NCBI GenBank assembly: GCA_038321775.1
Contig: JBBQFI010000006.1
Coordinates: 153,850 to 217,849, forward strand
Source of the DNA: JBBQFI01 sp038321775
GTDB lineage: Bacteria; Verrucomicrobiota; Verrucomicrobiia; Chthoniobacterales; UBA10450
Length of the DNA: 64,000 nucleotides
Direction: 5' to 3'
The notes below the pieces were generated by a model, which did not search any database, was not told the DNA's origin, and saw only the letters and a program-made list of their open reading frames with translations. Below are positions 32,687 through 42,818 of this stretch, piece after piece. Made by a program: the position numbers and the translations under genes. Numbering within the stretch: the first letter of the stretch is position 1; each line of letters starts with the position of its first letter.

Positions 32687-33718
32687 GTGAACGATGAACG
32701 TTTCATGGGAGTTGCTCTCACCGAAGCCAAAAAAGGACTCGGTCAAACCAGTCCAAATCCCGCGGTTGGTGCAGTGATCGTTCGAGACGAAAAAATAATT
32801 TCGCGCGGACATCATCGCAGAGCGGGGCTGCCCCACGCCGAGATTGAGTGTTTGCAAAGATTCGATCGGAGAGGAGCAAACGCGATTTTGTATCTTACTC
32901 TCGAACCTTGTTCGACCGCGGGACGGACGCCACCCTGCACCGACGCGATTATCGCGTCTGGAATAAAACGGGTGGTGATTGGGGTGATCGATCCAAATCC
33001 GCGCCACGCCGGACGCGGCATTACGCAATTGCGGAATGCGGGCGTTGAGGTCCGCGAAGGAATCCTCGGCAGCGAATGCGCGGCGTTGAACGAAGGATTC
33101 AACAAATGGATTCAAACACGTCGGCCATTCGTTATCGCAAAATGCGGAATGAGCCTCGACGGCCACCTGACCCGCCCGCCTAACGAGTCGCAATGGCTGA
33201 CCAGTTCACGAGCAAGACGACGTGCGCGTGAACAACGCGCTCTGGTAGACGCGATCTTAATCGGCGCGGAAACTCTGCGTCACGACAACCCGAGATTAAC
33301 CGTTCGCGGCACCAGGAATAAAGTGAATCAACCATGGCGCGTCGTGGTCTCGCGATCTGAAAAATTGCCACAGAATGCAAAACTTTTTACGGATCGCCAC
33401 GCCGATCGCACGCTCGTCTACGTCGGAAAATCCCTGGAGTCAGTCCTGATTGATCTGGGCGAGAAGGAAATCACGAGCGTTTTGATCGAAGGCGGTGGCA
33501 ATATTCTTGGCCAGGCACTTGATGCTCGATTGATCGACAAAGTCCAAATTTATGTGGCGCCGTTGTTCGTCGGCGGGTCCGTGCTCGCTTTTCCGGGCAA
33601 CGGCGCGGATTCGAGCGCGCAGGCGCTCCATCTCAAAAGATTAAACTACGAAAAAATCGGCGACGACGTGCTGATCACAGGCTATCCGAATCGGAAAGAA
33701 ATAAGCCGAACCGAATAA
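32687..33718 (+). CDS. ribD: Bifunctional riboflavin biosynthesis deaminase/reductase RibD
   Basis: 343 residues from a GTG at 32687. The N-terminal zinc deaminase domain has HAEIECL and EPCSTAGRTPPCTDAI (His-Glu and Cys-x8-Cys). The C-terminal reductase domain has KCGMSLDGHL, ALVDAILIGAETLRHDNP and IEGGGNILGQAL. It performs the second and third steps from GTP to riboflavin in the cytosol. No FMN riboswitch is recognisable upstream and no other rib genes are nearby, so the pathway is dispersed. Confidence 0.95.
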   Translation: MNDERFMGVALTEAKKGLGQTSPNPAVGAVIVRDEKIISRGHHRRAGLPHAEIECLQRFDRRGANAILYLTLEPCSTAGRTPPCTDAIIASGIKRVVIGVIDPNPRHAGRGITQLRNAGVEVREGILGSECAALNEGFNKWIQTRRPFVIAKCGMSLDGHLTRPPNESQWLTSSRARRRAREQRALVDAILIGAETLRHDNPRLTVRGTRNKVNQPWRVVVSRSEKLPQNAKLFTDRHADRTLVYVGKSLESVLIDLGEKEITSVLIEGGGNILGQALDARLIDKVQIYVAPLFVGGSVLAFPGNGADSSAQALHLKRLNYEKIGDDVLITGYPNRKEISRTE

Positions 33719-33719
33719 T

Positions 33720-33748
33720 TTGAAAGAAACCGCGTCTGACTTTATATT
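33720..33748 (+). promoter_or_regulatory. Sigma-70 promoter of the Tyr/Gly-rich protein gene
   Basis: TTGAAA (33720-33725), a 17-nt spacer, and TATATT (33743-33748). This is close to consensus, directly after the ribD stop and 36 bases before the start of the small secreted protein gene. Confidence 0.6.
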
Positions 33749-33784
33749 GGGCAAACGTAAACAGATCTACTGGAGGTGGAACAA

Positions 33785-34075
33785 ATGAAAAAACTTCTCT
33801 TGATCGCTTTGGTGGCAGGCGGATTCGCTTTTGCGGCGACACCGCGGACGGAAGCACGAACCTTCGTTTCGGTTGGGCTCGGATTCCCGATCGGCGGCGG
33901 TTATTACAACGGCTGCGGGTATCCGGGATACTACGGTTACGGATATCCGGCGTACTATCCCTACGGATATTATCGGCCGTACTATTCCTCCGTCGGATAC
34001 CGTTATTACAGCGGCCGACACTATTACCGGCATCACAGTCGTCGAATTTACCGCGGCCGTCGCGTTTACCGGTAA
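33785..34075 (+). CDS. Small Tyr/Gly-rich secreted protein
   Basis: 96 residues from the ATG at 33785, with GGAGGTGG six bases upstream. A clear signal peptide (KKLLLIALVAGGFAFAATP) precedes a low-complexity mature part of GY/YGYP-type units (GYPGYYGYGYPAYYPYGYY) and a His/Arg/Tyr-rich tail ending RRVYR. It has its own near-consensus promoter and a strong terminator, so it is probably abundant. Similar proteins are usually surface or periplasmic, with no known function. Confidence 0.75.
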   Translation: MKKLLLIALVAGGFAFAATPRTEARTFVSVGLGFPIGGGYYNGCGYPGYYGYGYPAYYPYGYYRPYYSSVGYRYYSGRHYYRHHSRRIYRGRRVYR

Positions 34076-34096
34076 GCGAATCGGCTGGGAAATATT

Positions 34097-34133
34097 TTGA
34101 GCTGATCGTGAAAACGGTCAGCTCAATTTTTTT
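34097..34133 (+). terminator. Rho-independent terminator of the Tyr/Gly-rich protein gene
   Basis: TTGAGCTGA (34097-34105) pairs perfectly with TCAGCTCAA (34118-34126), with a 12-nt loop and seven to nine T residues after it. It also separates this gene from convergent rpoD. Confidence 0.9.
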
Positions 34134-34137
34134 GCCG

Positions 34138-35970
<1,833 letters not shown>

Positions 35971-36038
35971 AAGTTATGGCTGTTGCAGAATGTTGAAGCT
36001 AATTCCCTGCCCTTGCTTCTAACTCCCGCAACCGATGA

Positions 36039-37859
36039 TTAAGCATCGGCGATACGGGCCGGCGAAAGCTTGGAAACGTCGCGGAGCTGCTCTTGGAGGT
36101 CAAGAATTTCTTTCTGCAATTGGAGGGTTTCACCCGGCGTCATCTGGGGGAGTTTCATTCGGTCTTTGGCTGCCTGGAGCTGACGGCGCAAACTCGTCTG
36201 ACGAAGCCCGGCCCACCAATCTTGCGCAACCGCCAAGCCGTTATCGGGCTTCTTTTGCATGAGCCATCCGGATACCAATGCTTCCTCACCCGGCAACAGC
36301 CCCGCCATAAAGGCATTCAGCGACGCCGGATCGTTAGGCTGAATCGTCGCTTCAAGAATTTGCGCGAGCAGCTCGCTCTCCGGGGTCTCCTTCAAAACCT
36401 CGGGCCAATCCTGAGCGAGCAAAAATTCGCGCGCTTCTTCATCACGAAGAGCGAGCAGGCTTAACATGCCAATTTCATGCCGCGGCATGATGCCAGCAGC
36501 AACCTGCCTGTTCTCGGATGGACGGAAACGTTCGCTCGTCGCTTTCGGAATCAGCGTTTCGAACTCCGCCGTTGTTACCCCCAGACGTGCGCTCGCTTTA
36601 TTCACGATTTCCCCGCGCATGAATGAGTCGTGCACGCGGCCCACGGTTTGCGCGAGAGAGCGCGCCAACTGCATGCGTGCGCCTAACGAATCGAGCTTTT
36701 GTTTCCCGGCCTCGCGCTCAATCCAGTAATCAAAAAAATCCTCCGCCGCCTGTAATCGCTTCTCAAACTCCTCGCGTCCTTTCCTGCGCACTAACGAATC
36801 AGGATCTTCGCCCGCCGGCATTTCAGCGACGCGAATAATGAGATCGTTTTGCAAAAGAGCGTCGAGCGATCGTTCCGCTGCTTTTTGTCCCGCTGCATCC
36901 GCGTCGAAGCAAAGAACCACTTCGCTCACGAAACGCTTGAGAATCCGCGCCTGTTGTTCCGTAAACGCCGTTCCTTGCGGCGCGACGACATTCGCAATGC
37001 CCGCTTCAAAAAGAGTGATTAAATCGAGTTGGCCTTCGCAAACGATCGCGCAGTTCGCTTCGATCAACGCGCGCTTCGTCTTATGCAGTCCAAAAAGAAT
37101 ATTCCCTTTGCGAAAAAGTGGTGTTTCGGGCGAATTCAGATACTTCGCCGTCTCCGCATCTTTCTCGAGAACGCGTCCGCTAAATGCAACCACTTCACCG
37201 ACGTCATTGCAGATCGGAAACATGATTCGTCCGCGAAAACGATCGTAGACTTCGCCATCCGCGCGCGATTCATCGCGCAACTTTACCAATCCACTCTGCA
37301 AAATTTGTCCGCGACGATAACCGCAATCGAGCGCCCATTTCAAAAACGCATCCCAACTTTCCGGCGCAAAACCGATCTGCCAATTACCGGCAATTTTGCG
37401 ATCAATCCCCCGGTCTTTCAGATAAGCGCGAGCTGGCGCGCCGAACTCTTTCTTCAACAAATTTTCCTGAAACCATTCCGCTGCTTCTGCGTGCAGTTTC
37501 AGCAACGTGCGACGCGTTTCATGCTGGCGATCATCTTCGCCTCCGCCTGTTCCGCGTTCTTCGATCACCGGAATTCCAGCCCGCGCGGCCAGTTTGCGGA
37601 CCGCGGATGGAAAATCGATGTGCTCGTAATCCATGACGAAGCGAAAAACGCTGCCGCCCACACCGCAGCCAAAACAATGAAATGTTTGCCGGCTTGGACT
37701 GACGGTGAACGACGGCGTCTTTTCCTGATGAAATGGACAGAGCGCTTTGAAATTCGTGCCGGCTCGCTTGAGAGGAAAATACGACCCGATCACCTCCACG
37801 ATGTCGTTCGCAGCGGCGATTTGCTCAATGTTTTGTGACGGGATCGTGCCCATGGGCAT
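36039..37859 (-). CDS. dnaG: DNA primase DnaG
   Basis: 606 residues. The CHC2 zinc domain has C41-x2-H44 and C62-x2-C65 (CPFHQEKTPSFTVSP, FHCFGCG). The TOPRIM core shows FSGRVLEKDAETAKYLNSPE, VCEGQLDLITLFEAG and LCFDADAAGQKAAERSL with its Asp residues. The C-terminal helicase-binding domain is present. It makes RNA primers at the fork. A second ATG two codons in (37853) is an alternative start. It starts 50 bases from the divergent NfeD-type gene. Two CCTAACGA words lie inside (36331, 36682). Confidence 0.97.
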   Translation of the reverse strand: MPMGTIPSQNIEQIAAANDIVEVIGSYFPLKRAGTNFKALCPFHQEKTPSFTVSPSRQTFHCFGCGVGGSVFRFVMDYEHIDFPSAVRKLAARAGIPVIEERGTGGGEDDRQHETRRTLLKLHAEAAEWFQENLLKKEFGAPARAYLKDRGIDRKIAGNWQIGFAPESWDAFLKWALDCGYRRGQILQSGLVKLRDESRADGEVYDRFRGRIMFPICNDVGEVVAFSGRVLEKDAETAKYLNSPETPLFRKGNILFGLHKTKRALIEANCAIVCEGQLDLITLFEAGIANVVAPQGTAFTEQQARILKRFVSEVVLCFDADAAGQKAAERSLDALLQNDLIIRVAEMPAGEDPDSLVRRKGREEFEKRLQAAEDFFDYWIEREAGKQKLDSLGARMQLARSLAQTVGRVHDSFMRGEIVNKASARLGVTTAEFETLIPKATSERFRPSENRQVAAGIMPRHEIGMLSLLALRDEEAREFLLAQDWPEVLKETPESELLAQILEATIQPNDPASLNAFMAGLLPGEEALVSGWLMQKKPDNGLAVAQDWWAGLRQTSLRRQLQAAKDRMKLPQMTPGETLQLQKEILDLQEQLRDVSKLSPARIADA

Positions 37860-37909
37860 TCCACTTTTCGCTCGTTTGCGGTCGCGCGCGATGCAAAACT
37901 ATCTGCGAG

Positions 37910-39307
37910 ATGAAAATTATTCGTTTCGCTTTGTTTTTCCTCAGCTGCGTCGCCATGGCAAACGTGAGCGCGGCGCGCGAGGTCGTTCATCAAGGAGAAA
38001 TCGTCGTTGTTCCCATGCAGGGGGAGATTTCTCCGTCGCTCGTGCTTTTTATTCGACGAGCCACGAAGACGGCCGAAAGCGCCGGAGCTTCCGCGATCAT
38101 TTTCGAAATGAACACGTACGGCGGCCGTCTCGATAGCGCTGAGGAAATTACCGGTGTCCTCAATCACGCGACCATTCCCACTTATACCTTTGTAAATACC
38201 AACGCCGGTTCCGCTGGCGCGCTCATCGCTCTTGCCACAAAGCATATTTACATGGGACCGGTAAGCGCCATTGGCGCAGCCGCACCCGTACTCGCCACCG
38301 GCGAAGACCTTCCGCCAACGGAACGCGACAAGACCGTTTCGTACTGGACCGCGCTCATGCGCGGTTCCGCCACACGGAACGGACACAATCCCGACATCGC
38401 CGAAGCGTTTATCAATAAGGATAAGGAAGTGAAAATTGGCGATCGGGTCATTCACCCGAAAGGTTCTTTGCTCACGCTGAACGCGCAGGATGCGACCGAA
38501 AAAATTAATGGAAAACCTGTCCTCGCCGACGGGATTGCCGATTCCGTTACCGAAGTGATCCACAAAGCCGGATTGAAAGGCGACGAGGTCGCGCTCAATC
38601 CCAGCGGATTCGAGCAACTCGCTTTTTGGATCACCAAGCTGGCGCCGTTGCTACTGCTCGGCGGAATCATTGGTGCCTATATCGAATTCAAAATCCCCGG
38701 CTTTGGATTGCCTGGAACAATTTCCATCATCTGCTTTGCATTATTTTTTCTCGGGCACTACCTCGCAGGATTGGCCGGTTGGGAAGTGATCGCGTTGTTC
38801 GTTCTCGGCCTGGTCCTGGTCATCGTCGAGGTCCTGTTTTTTGCACATTCCACAATCGTTTTCGGCGTGGCCGGTATTTTTTGCATTCTCGCTTCGCTTC
38901 TCTGGGCAATGATCGATCGTTATCCCGGCCAAACATTTTTCCCCACAGGGCGCGTGCTCATCGTGCCTCTCTTTAATCTTTCGGTTGCCATCGCCGCGGC
39001 TGCGATCGTCATCGCCGTTCTCGCGCGTTATCTGCCGAAAACGAGCCTCTATCGGCGTTTCGCGCTGATGAGCACAAATCCGCCCGGCACTTCACTCGCA
39101 GGCGTACCGCACGAATTCATCACACCTCTTGCCGTGTCGCGCGGCATGCATGGCGTCGCGGTCACGACCTTGCGACCGAGTGGAAAAGCGCGCTTCGAAG
39201 ATCACATTATCGATGTTGTCACTGAAGGTGAATTCATCGCCCCCGAGACCGCCGTGAGCGTCGTGCAAGCGGACGGGATGCGCGTGGTCGTAAAGGCCAT
39301 CGCCTAA
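37910..39307 (+). CDS. NfeD-type membrane-bound ClpP-class serine protease
   Basis: 465 residues from the ATG at 37910. A signal peptide (KIIRFALFFLSCVAMANVSA) precedes a ClpP-class domain with IIFEMNTYGGRLDSAEEI and the nucleophile region NAGSAGALIALA, a set of four to five transmembrane helices, and a C-terminal OB-like NfeD domain (GVAVTTLRPSGKARFEDH). Long NfeD proteins usually cleave stomatin partners; no stomatin gene is adjacent. The TAA stop is formed by a CCTAACGA word (39303-39310). Confidence 0.9.
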   Translation: MKIIRFALFFLSCVAMANVSAAREVVHQGEIVVVPMQGEISPSLVLFIRRATKTAESAGASAIIFEMNTYGGRLDSAEEITGVLNHATIPTYTFVNTNAGSAGALIALATKHIYMGPVSAIGAAAPVLATGEDLPPTERDKTVSYWTALMRGSATRNGHNPDIAEAFINKDKEVKIGDRVIHPKGSLLTLNAQDATEKINGKPVLADGIADSVTEVIHKAGLKGDEVALNPSGFEQLAFWITKLAPLLLLGGIIGAYIEFKIPGFGLPGTISIICFALFFLGHYLAGLAGWEVIALFVLGLVLVIVEVLFFAHSTIVFGVAGIFCILASLLWAMIDRYPGQTFFPTGRVLIVPLFNLSVAIAAAAIVIAVLARYLPKTSLYRRFALMSTNPPGTSLAGVPHEFITPLAVSRGMHGVAVTTLRPSGKARFEDHIIDVVTEGEFIAPETAVSVVQADGMRVVVKAIA

Positions 39308-39318
39308 CGAGCAATTGG

Positions 39319-39948
39319 GTGAGCGCGATTCATCATTTCACATTATTTCTCACGACCGGCATTCTTTTGAATCTGACTCCCGGTCCGGACACGGCGTATA
39401 TTCTAGGACGTAGTATTGCGCAGGGTCGAAGGGCCGGCGTCGCTTCCGCATTTGGTATCAGCCTCGGCAGTATCGGCCACACTATCGCGGCCGCGCTTGG
39501 ACTCTCAGCTTTTCTCGCCGCTTCTGCGTGGGCTTTTACCGTCGTGAAATTTGTCGGCGGAGCCTATCTGATTTATCTCGGCGTGCGCATGATCCTGAGT
39601 CGCGCGGGCGAGCTGAATATTCCGTCGAACTTTCGCAACGGCGAAGCGGCAGCTGCTTTTCGTCAAGGCATCATCACGAATTTGCTCAATCCAAAAGTAG
39701 CGTTGTTTTTTCTCGCATTCCTGCCACAGTTCATCGATCCAGCGGCGCCAATGAAGGTACCCGCCTTCATCATTCTTGGCCTGACCTTCGTCGCGACCGG
39801 AACAATCTGGTGTTTGATTCTCGCCTGGTCCGCTTCGGCGTTCGGTGAGAAGTTGCGCGGCAGCACAACAATCGCAAACATTCTGAACCGCACGGTCGGT
39901 TCGCTTTTTGTTTTTCTCGGGCTGCGCCTGGCAAGCGCATCGCGCTGA
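39319..39948 (+). CDS. LysE/RhtB family amino acid exporter
   Basis: 209 residues from a GTG at 39319. The family start is clear, FLTTGILLNLTPGPDTAYIL then GRSIAQGRRAGVASAFGI, followed by six hydrophobic helices and NLLNPKVALFFLAFLPQF. It exports amino acids or derivatives across the inner membrane; substrate unknown. It starts 11 bases after the NfeD gene, so it may be co-transcribed, and it converges on thiS. Confidence 0.9.
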   Translation: MSAIHHFTLFLTTGILLNLTPGPDTAYILGRSIAQGRRAGVASAFGISLGSIGHTIAAALGLSAFLAASAWAFTVVKFVGGAYLIYLGVRMILSRAGELNIPSNFRNGEAAAAFRQGIITNLLNPKVALFFLAFLPQFIDPAAPMKVPAFIILGLTFVATGTIWCLILAWSASAFGEKLRGSTTIANILNRTVGSLFVFLGLRLASASR

Positions 39949-40149
39949 TTATCCGCCAGCCACGACGCGAATAAATTCGACGCGATCGCCTTCCGCGAGC
40001 GACTTGTTAGGCCATTCGCGCCGATGGAGTGCAAGTCCGTTGTGCTCAATCAAGACGGCCTCCGGCGACAAATCGAAACGTGTAACTAATTCCTCGATCG
40101 TGCTCGCTCCGCGCGTCTCACTTTGTCCGCCATTCAACAATATCATCAT
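39949..40149 (-). CDS. thiS: Sulfur carrier protein ThiS
   Basis: 66 residues from the ATG at 40149 (the next codon is also ATG). It is a ubiquitin-like beta-grasp protein: MILLNGGQSE, then TIEELVTRFDLSPEAVLIEH and GDRVEFIRVVAGG, ending in the obligatory Gly-Gly that is thiocarboxylated. It provides sulfur for the thiazole half of thiamine. It overlaps the 3' end of thiH, so both are co-translated; thiG, thiF and thiE are not in the window. Confidence 0.9.
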   Translation of the reverse strand: MMILLNGGQSETRGASTIEELVTRFDLSPEAVLIEHNGLALHRREWPNKSLAEGDRVEFIRVVAGG

Positions 40150-41270
40150 ACCGCCGATAAAACCTGGTCCCAATCTTTCCAGACCGGTTCATAGCCGCGC
40201 CCGCGCAGAAAGTTGGCGATCTCGATAGCAGAGCGTTCGTCACTGATCTCGAATTGACCCGTTGCTATTTCATCGGCCCCTTTCTGGAATTCTGGCGCGA
40301 CAATGCGACCGCGCACGGTGAGATGAAGATCGTCTTTGCCCTGGTGCGTGTAGCCGCCCGGCTCCGTGTGACTGCCCGCGCTCATCATGGTCACGCCTAA
40401 CGAGACAAGAGTATCGCGAAGCGAATGGGTTTCGCGCGTGCTCAGGACGATGCCGACTTGAGGAAAAGTAATACGCAACGCGCAAATAAGTTGTGCGAGC
40501 TCGCGATCGCTCATGTGATAGCGCGGTTGGAATTCACCGGCCGCGGGACGGAGTCGCGGCAAACTCACGCTGATTTGCGCTTGCCAGCAGTTTTTCAGCA
40601 AATAATCGACGTGCGCGGCAAGCGCGATCGCTTCTCCCTCCCAGGGTGACAGTCCGATCAACGCTCCAATACCCAGCCGTCGAAAACCCGCGGCATACCC
40701 GCGCTCTGCGCAATCCAATCGCCAGTTGAAATCACGCTTCGGACCGGAGGTGTGCATCTCGGCATAGATTTCGCGATTATATGTTTCCTGATAAACGACG
40801 AGACCTTCCGCGCCTGCCTGAACAATCGGTATATAATCCGCCGTTTCCATCGGCCCAACTTCGATCGAGATGGAAGAGAAATCCGGCGCCAACGCGCGCA
40901 CGCAGTCAGCGAGATAATCCTGGCTGACGAACTTCGGATGTTCGCCGGCCACGAGCAGGATTTGACGGAAACCTTCATGTGCGAGATGGCGCGCTTCGGC
41001 TCGCACTTGCTCGAGATCGAGCGTCACTCGCAGAATTGGATTGTCGCGCGAGAAACCGCAATAGCTGCAGTTGTTAATGCATTCGTTGGAGAGGTAAAGC
41101 GGCGCGAACAACCGCATGGTGCGTCCAAAATTTTGCAGCGTGAGCGCATGCGCTCGCTGGGCCATCTCCTCGAGAGCAGCATCGGATTTCGGCGCGAGCA
41201 ACGCTTCAAAACGTTGAAGCAGCGCCGATTTCTTCAGGGGAAGACTGTCCAATACTTCAGCGAACGACAT
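40146..41270 (-). CDS. thiH: 2-iminoacetate synthase ThiH (radical SAM)
   Basis: 374 residues from the ATG at 41270 (MSFAEVLDSLPLKK), close to the 377 of E. coli; a longer start at 41333 is possible. The radical-SAM cluster motif is C-x3-C-x2-C in CINNCSYCGF, with SIEVGPMETADY, GFRRLGIGALIGLSPWEGEA and SLPRLRPAAGEF. It cleaves tyrosine to dehydroglycine for thiazole synthesis. The gene order thiH-thiS with no thiG is unusual. No TPP riboswitch is seen upstream. Confidence 0.93.
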   Translation of the reverse strand: MSFAEVLDSLPLKKSALLQRFEALLAPKSDAALEEMAQRAHALTLQNFGRTMRLFAPLYLSNECINNCSYCGFSRDNPILRVTLDLEQVRAEARHLAHEGFRQILLVAGEHPKFVSQDYLADCVRALAPDFSSISIEVGPMETADYIPIVQAGAEGLVVYQETYNREIYAEMHTSGPKRDFNWRLDCAERGYAAGFRRLGIGALIGLSPWEGEAIALAAHVDYLLKNCWQAQISVSLPRLRPAAGEFQPRYHMSDRELAQLICALRITFPQVGIVLSTRETHSLRDTLVSLGVTMMSAGSHTEPGGYTHQGKDDLHLTVRGRIVAPEFQKGADEIATGQFEISDERSAIEIANFLRGRGYEPVWKDWDQVLSAV

Positions 41271-41335
41271 CACCGTCAATTTCACGCGCCCTGTCTGAAT
41301 CGCAAACGGTTGCAGTAAACTGTAGAGTTCCATTT

Positions 41336-41998
41336 GTGAAAACTATCCCGCTAAAACAAGGGGCGACTGTGCCTAACGAGCAGCTATTGATACGGGCCGC
41401 CGAGTTCGAAGTTCAAATGCAAAAACGCAGAACTGTGCGCGAATTTTCCGACCGAATTGTTTCGCGTGAAATTATTGAAAGTTGTCTGCGCGTCGCGGGA
41501 AGTGCGCCGAGCGGCGCGAATCTCCAGCCGTGGCATTTTGTTGCCGTTAGCCAGCCAGAGACCAAGCGCGAGATTCGCCTCGCGGCGGAACTGGAAGAAA
41601 AGGAATTCTACGACCATCGCGCACCGGACGAATGGCTCGAGGCCCTGGCCTCGATCGGCACCGATTGGCGCAAACCGTTTCTCGAAACAGCGCCATGGTT
41701 GATCGCCATTTTTTCTCAACCGTACCGGACACTGCCGAACGGCAAGAAGCTAAAACATTATTACGCGACAGAATCCGTCGGCATTGCCACTGGCCTTCTC
41801 GTCGCGGCCATTCACATGACGGGATTGGCGTCGCTGACACACACTCCGAGTCCAATGGCGTTTCTTAATCGCATCCTCAAACGACCCGCTTACGAAAAAC
41901 CTTTTTTGCTGCTTGTCGTCGGGCACCCGGCGGAAAACGCGGTCGTTCCGGATATCGAACGAAAGCCGCTCAACGAAATCTGTTCCTTCGTCGAATAA
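41336..41998 (+). CDS. Nitroreductase-family flavoprotein (BluB/iodotyrosine-deiodinase-like)
   Basis: 220 residues from a GTG at 41336 (GTG at 41369 is an alternative). FMN-binding features are KRRTVREFSDR near residue 31, AGSAPSGANLQPWHFVAV and a C-terminal LVVGHPAENAVVPDI. The RTVREFSDR and SAPSGANLQPWHF forms match the deiodinase/BluB subgroup more than classical nitroreductases. The reaction cannot be fixed; BluB would make the lower ligand of cobalamin, but that assignment is not claimed. It is divergent from thiH. Confidence 0.85.
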   Translation: MKTIPLKQGATVPNEQLLIRAAEFEVQMQKRRTVREFSDRIVSREIIESCLRVAGSAPSGANLQPWHFVAVSQPETKREIRLAAELEEKEFYDHRAPDEWLEALASIGTDWRKPFLETAPWLIAIFSQPYRTLPNGKKLKHYYATESVGIATGLLVAAIHMTGLASLTHTPSPMAFLNRILKRPAYEKPFLLLVVGHPAENAVVPDIERKPLNEICSFVE

Positions 41999-42031
41999 AA
42001 AACGCCGGGGCAGCAGACACGCCCCGGCGTT
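41997..42031 (-). terminator. Rho-independent terminator of the beta-barrel protein gene
   Basis: AACGCCGGGGC (42001-42011) and GCCCCGGCGTT (42021-42031) are perfect 11-bp arms with a 9-nt loop. Read on the minus strand the stem is followed by a run of six T residues. It also lies just after the stop of the convergent nitroreductase gene. Confidence 0.9.
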
Positions 42032-42062
42032 AGAAGGTGATCAGGATAGGTGTGAGAAAGTA

Positions 42063-42683
42063 TTAAAACGCGAAGCTAACGCCGGTGCGAACCATGCCGA
42101 AATTATTGTCATGACCCTCGACAATATTCCAATTGAAATCGTGGATAATTCCGATGTGCGGAGTTAAGCGAAATTCCAAACCGCCGCCGATCTGACCGAC
42201 AGCTTTCGCGTCAGCGCTATGAACGGTGCGAAAGAAATCCGGATCGTCTTCTTCGCCATGCGCTTCAATTTCGCTTCCGCTAAAAACAGTTCCGCCACCG
42301 AAGTAAACGTAAGGCGCAAAACGCGAGCATGGAACCGGGTATCGCAGCGTGATCGTTCCAAGTGCTGCTCCCACGGTTTCACGCGCATTCAGTCCATATC
42401 CTTCAACGCCAATGCCGAAATACCGCGCGAAGAAAAATTTAAAATCGGCACCGCCGCCCCAGGCGTGGTCAACCGCGAGATAACGATCATCCGGCCAATC
42501 AGTCCCAGTGAAAGCGTAGGTTCCCCACAACGATGCGTTCCATTCCTGACTGGCGTACCAATCGCAGAAGGGCTGCGGCGCAGCGGTTTGTTTAACTTCC
42601 TTGCTCGAATAGGTCTCGCCCCCGGCAAAAGCGGCGCCGGTCAAAGCGATGACTGCCAAAGCAATTGAAATAAGTTTCTTCAC
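42063..42683 (-). CDS. Outer-membrane beta-barrel protein
   Basis: 206 residues from a GTG at 42683, with GGAG six bases before it; the upstream open frame has no signal. A signal peptide (KKLISIALAVIALTGAAFA) is followed by a small barrel of alternating strands (WNASLWGTYAFTGTDW, GGADFKFFFARYFGIGVEGY, GTITLRYPVP, APYVYFGGGTVF, GGLEFRLTPHIGII) and a terminal FAF. It looks like an OmpA/OmpX-like 8-stranded barrel porin-type protein. No operon partner. Function unknown. Confidence 0.8.
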   Translation of the reverse strand: MKKLISIALAVIALTGAAFAGGETYSSKEVKQTAAPQPFCDWYASQEWNASLWGTYAFTGTDWPDDRYLAVDHAWGGGADFKFFFARYFGIGVEGYGLNARETVGAALGTITLRYPVPCSRFAPYVYFGGGTVFSGSEIEAHGEEDDPDFFRTVHSADAKAVGQIGGGLEFRLTPHIGIIHDFNWNIVEGHDNNFGMVRTGVSFAF

Positions 42684-42818
42684 GATGTTCTCCAAAATAG
42701 TGCGGTTAAGTCGTGCTTGAAATACCAATCGCGTCTTCTTCAATGAAACGCAAAGCTGCATCTGTCCGGATGCCGGCGACTCTTACATCACCTTACAAAA
42801 TTGCAAGTTTCCCGGCGG

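Noticed and set aside
37029..37838. 269-codon plus-strand open frame opposite dnaG
   Set aside because: Antisense to the primase zinc and TOPRIM regions; Phe/Arg-rich shadow composition.
41271..41335. Possible TPP riboswitch before thiH
   Set aside because: The gap is too short and lacks the CTGAGA and CTGA boxes.
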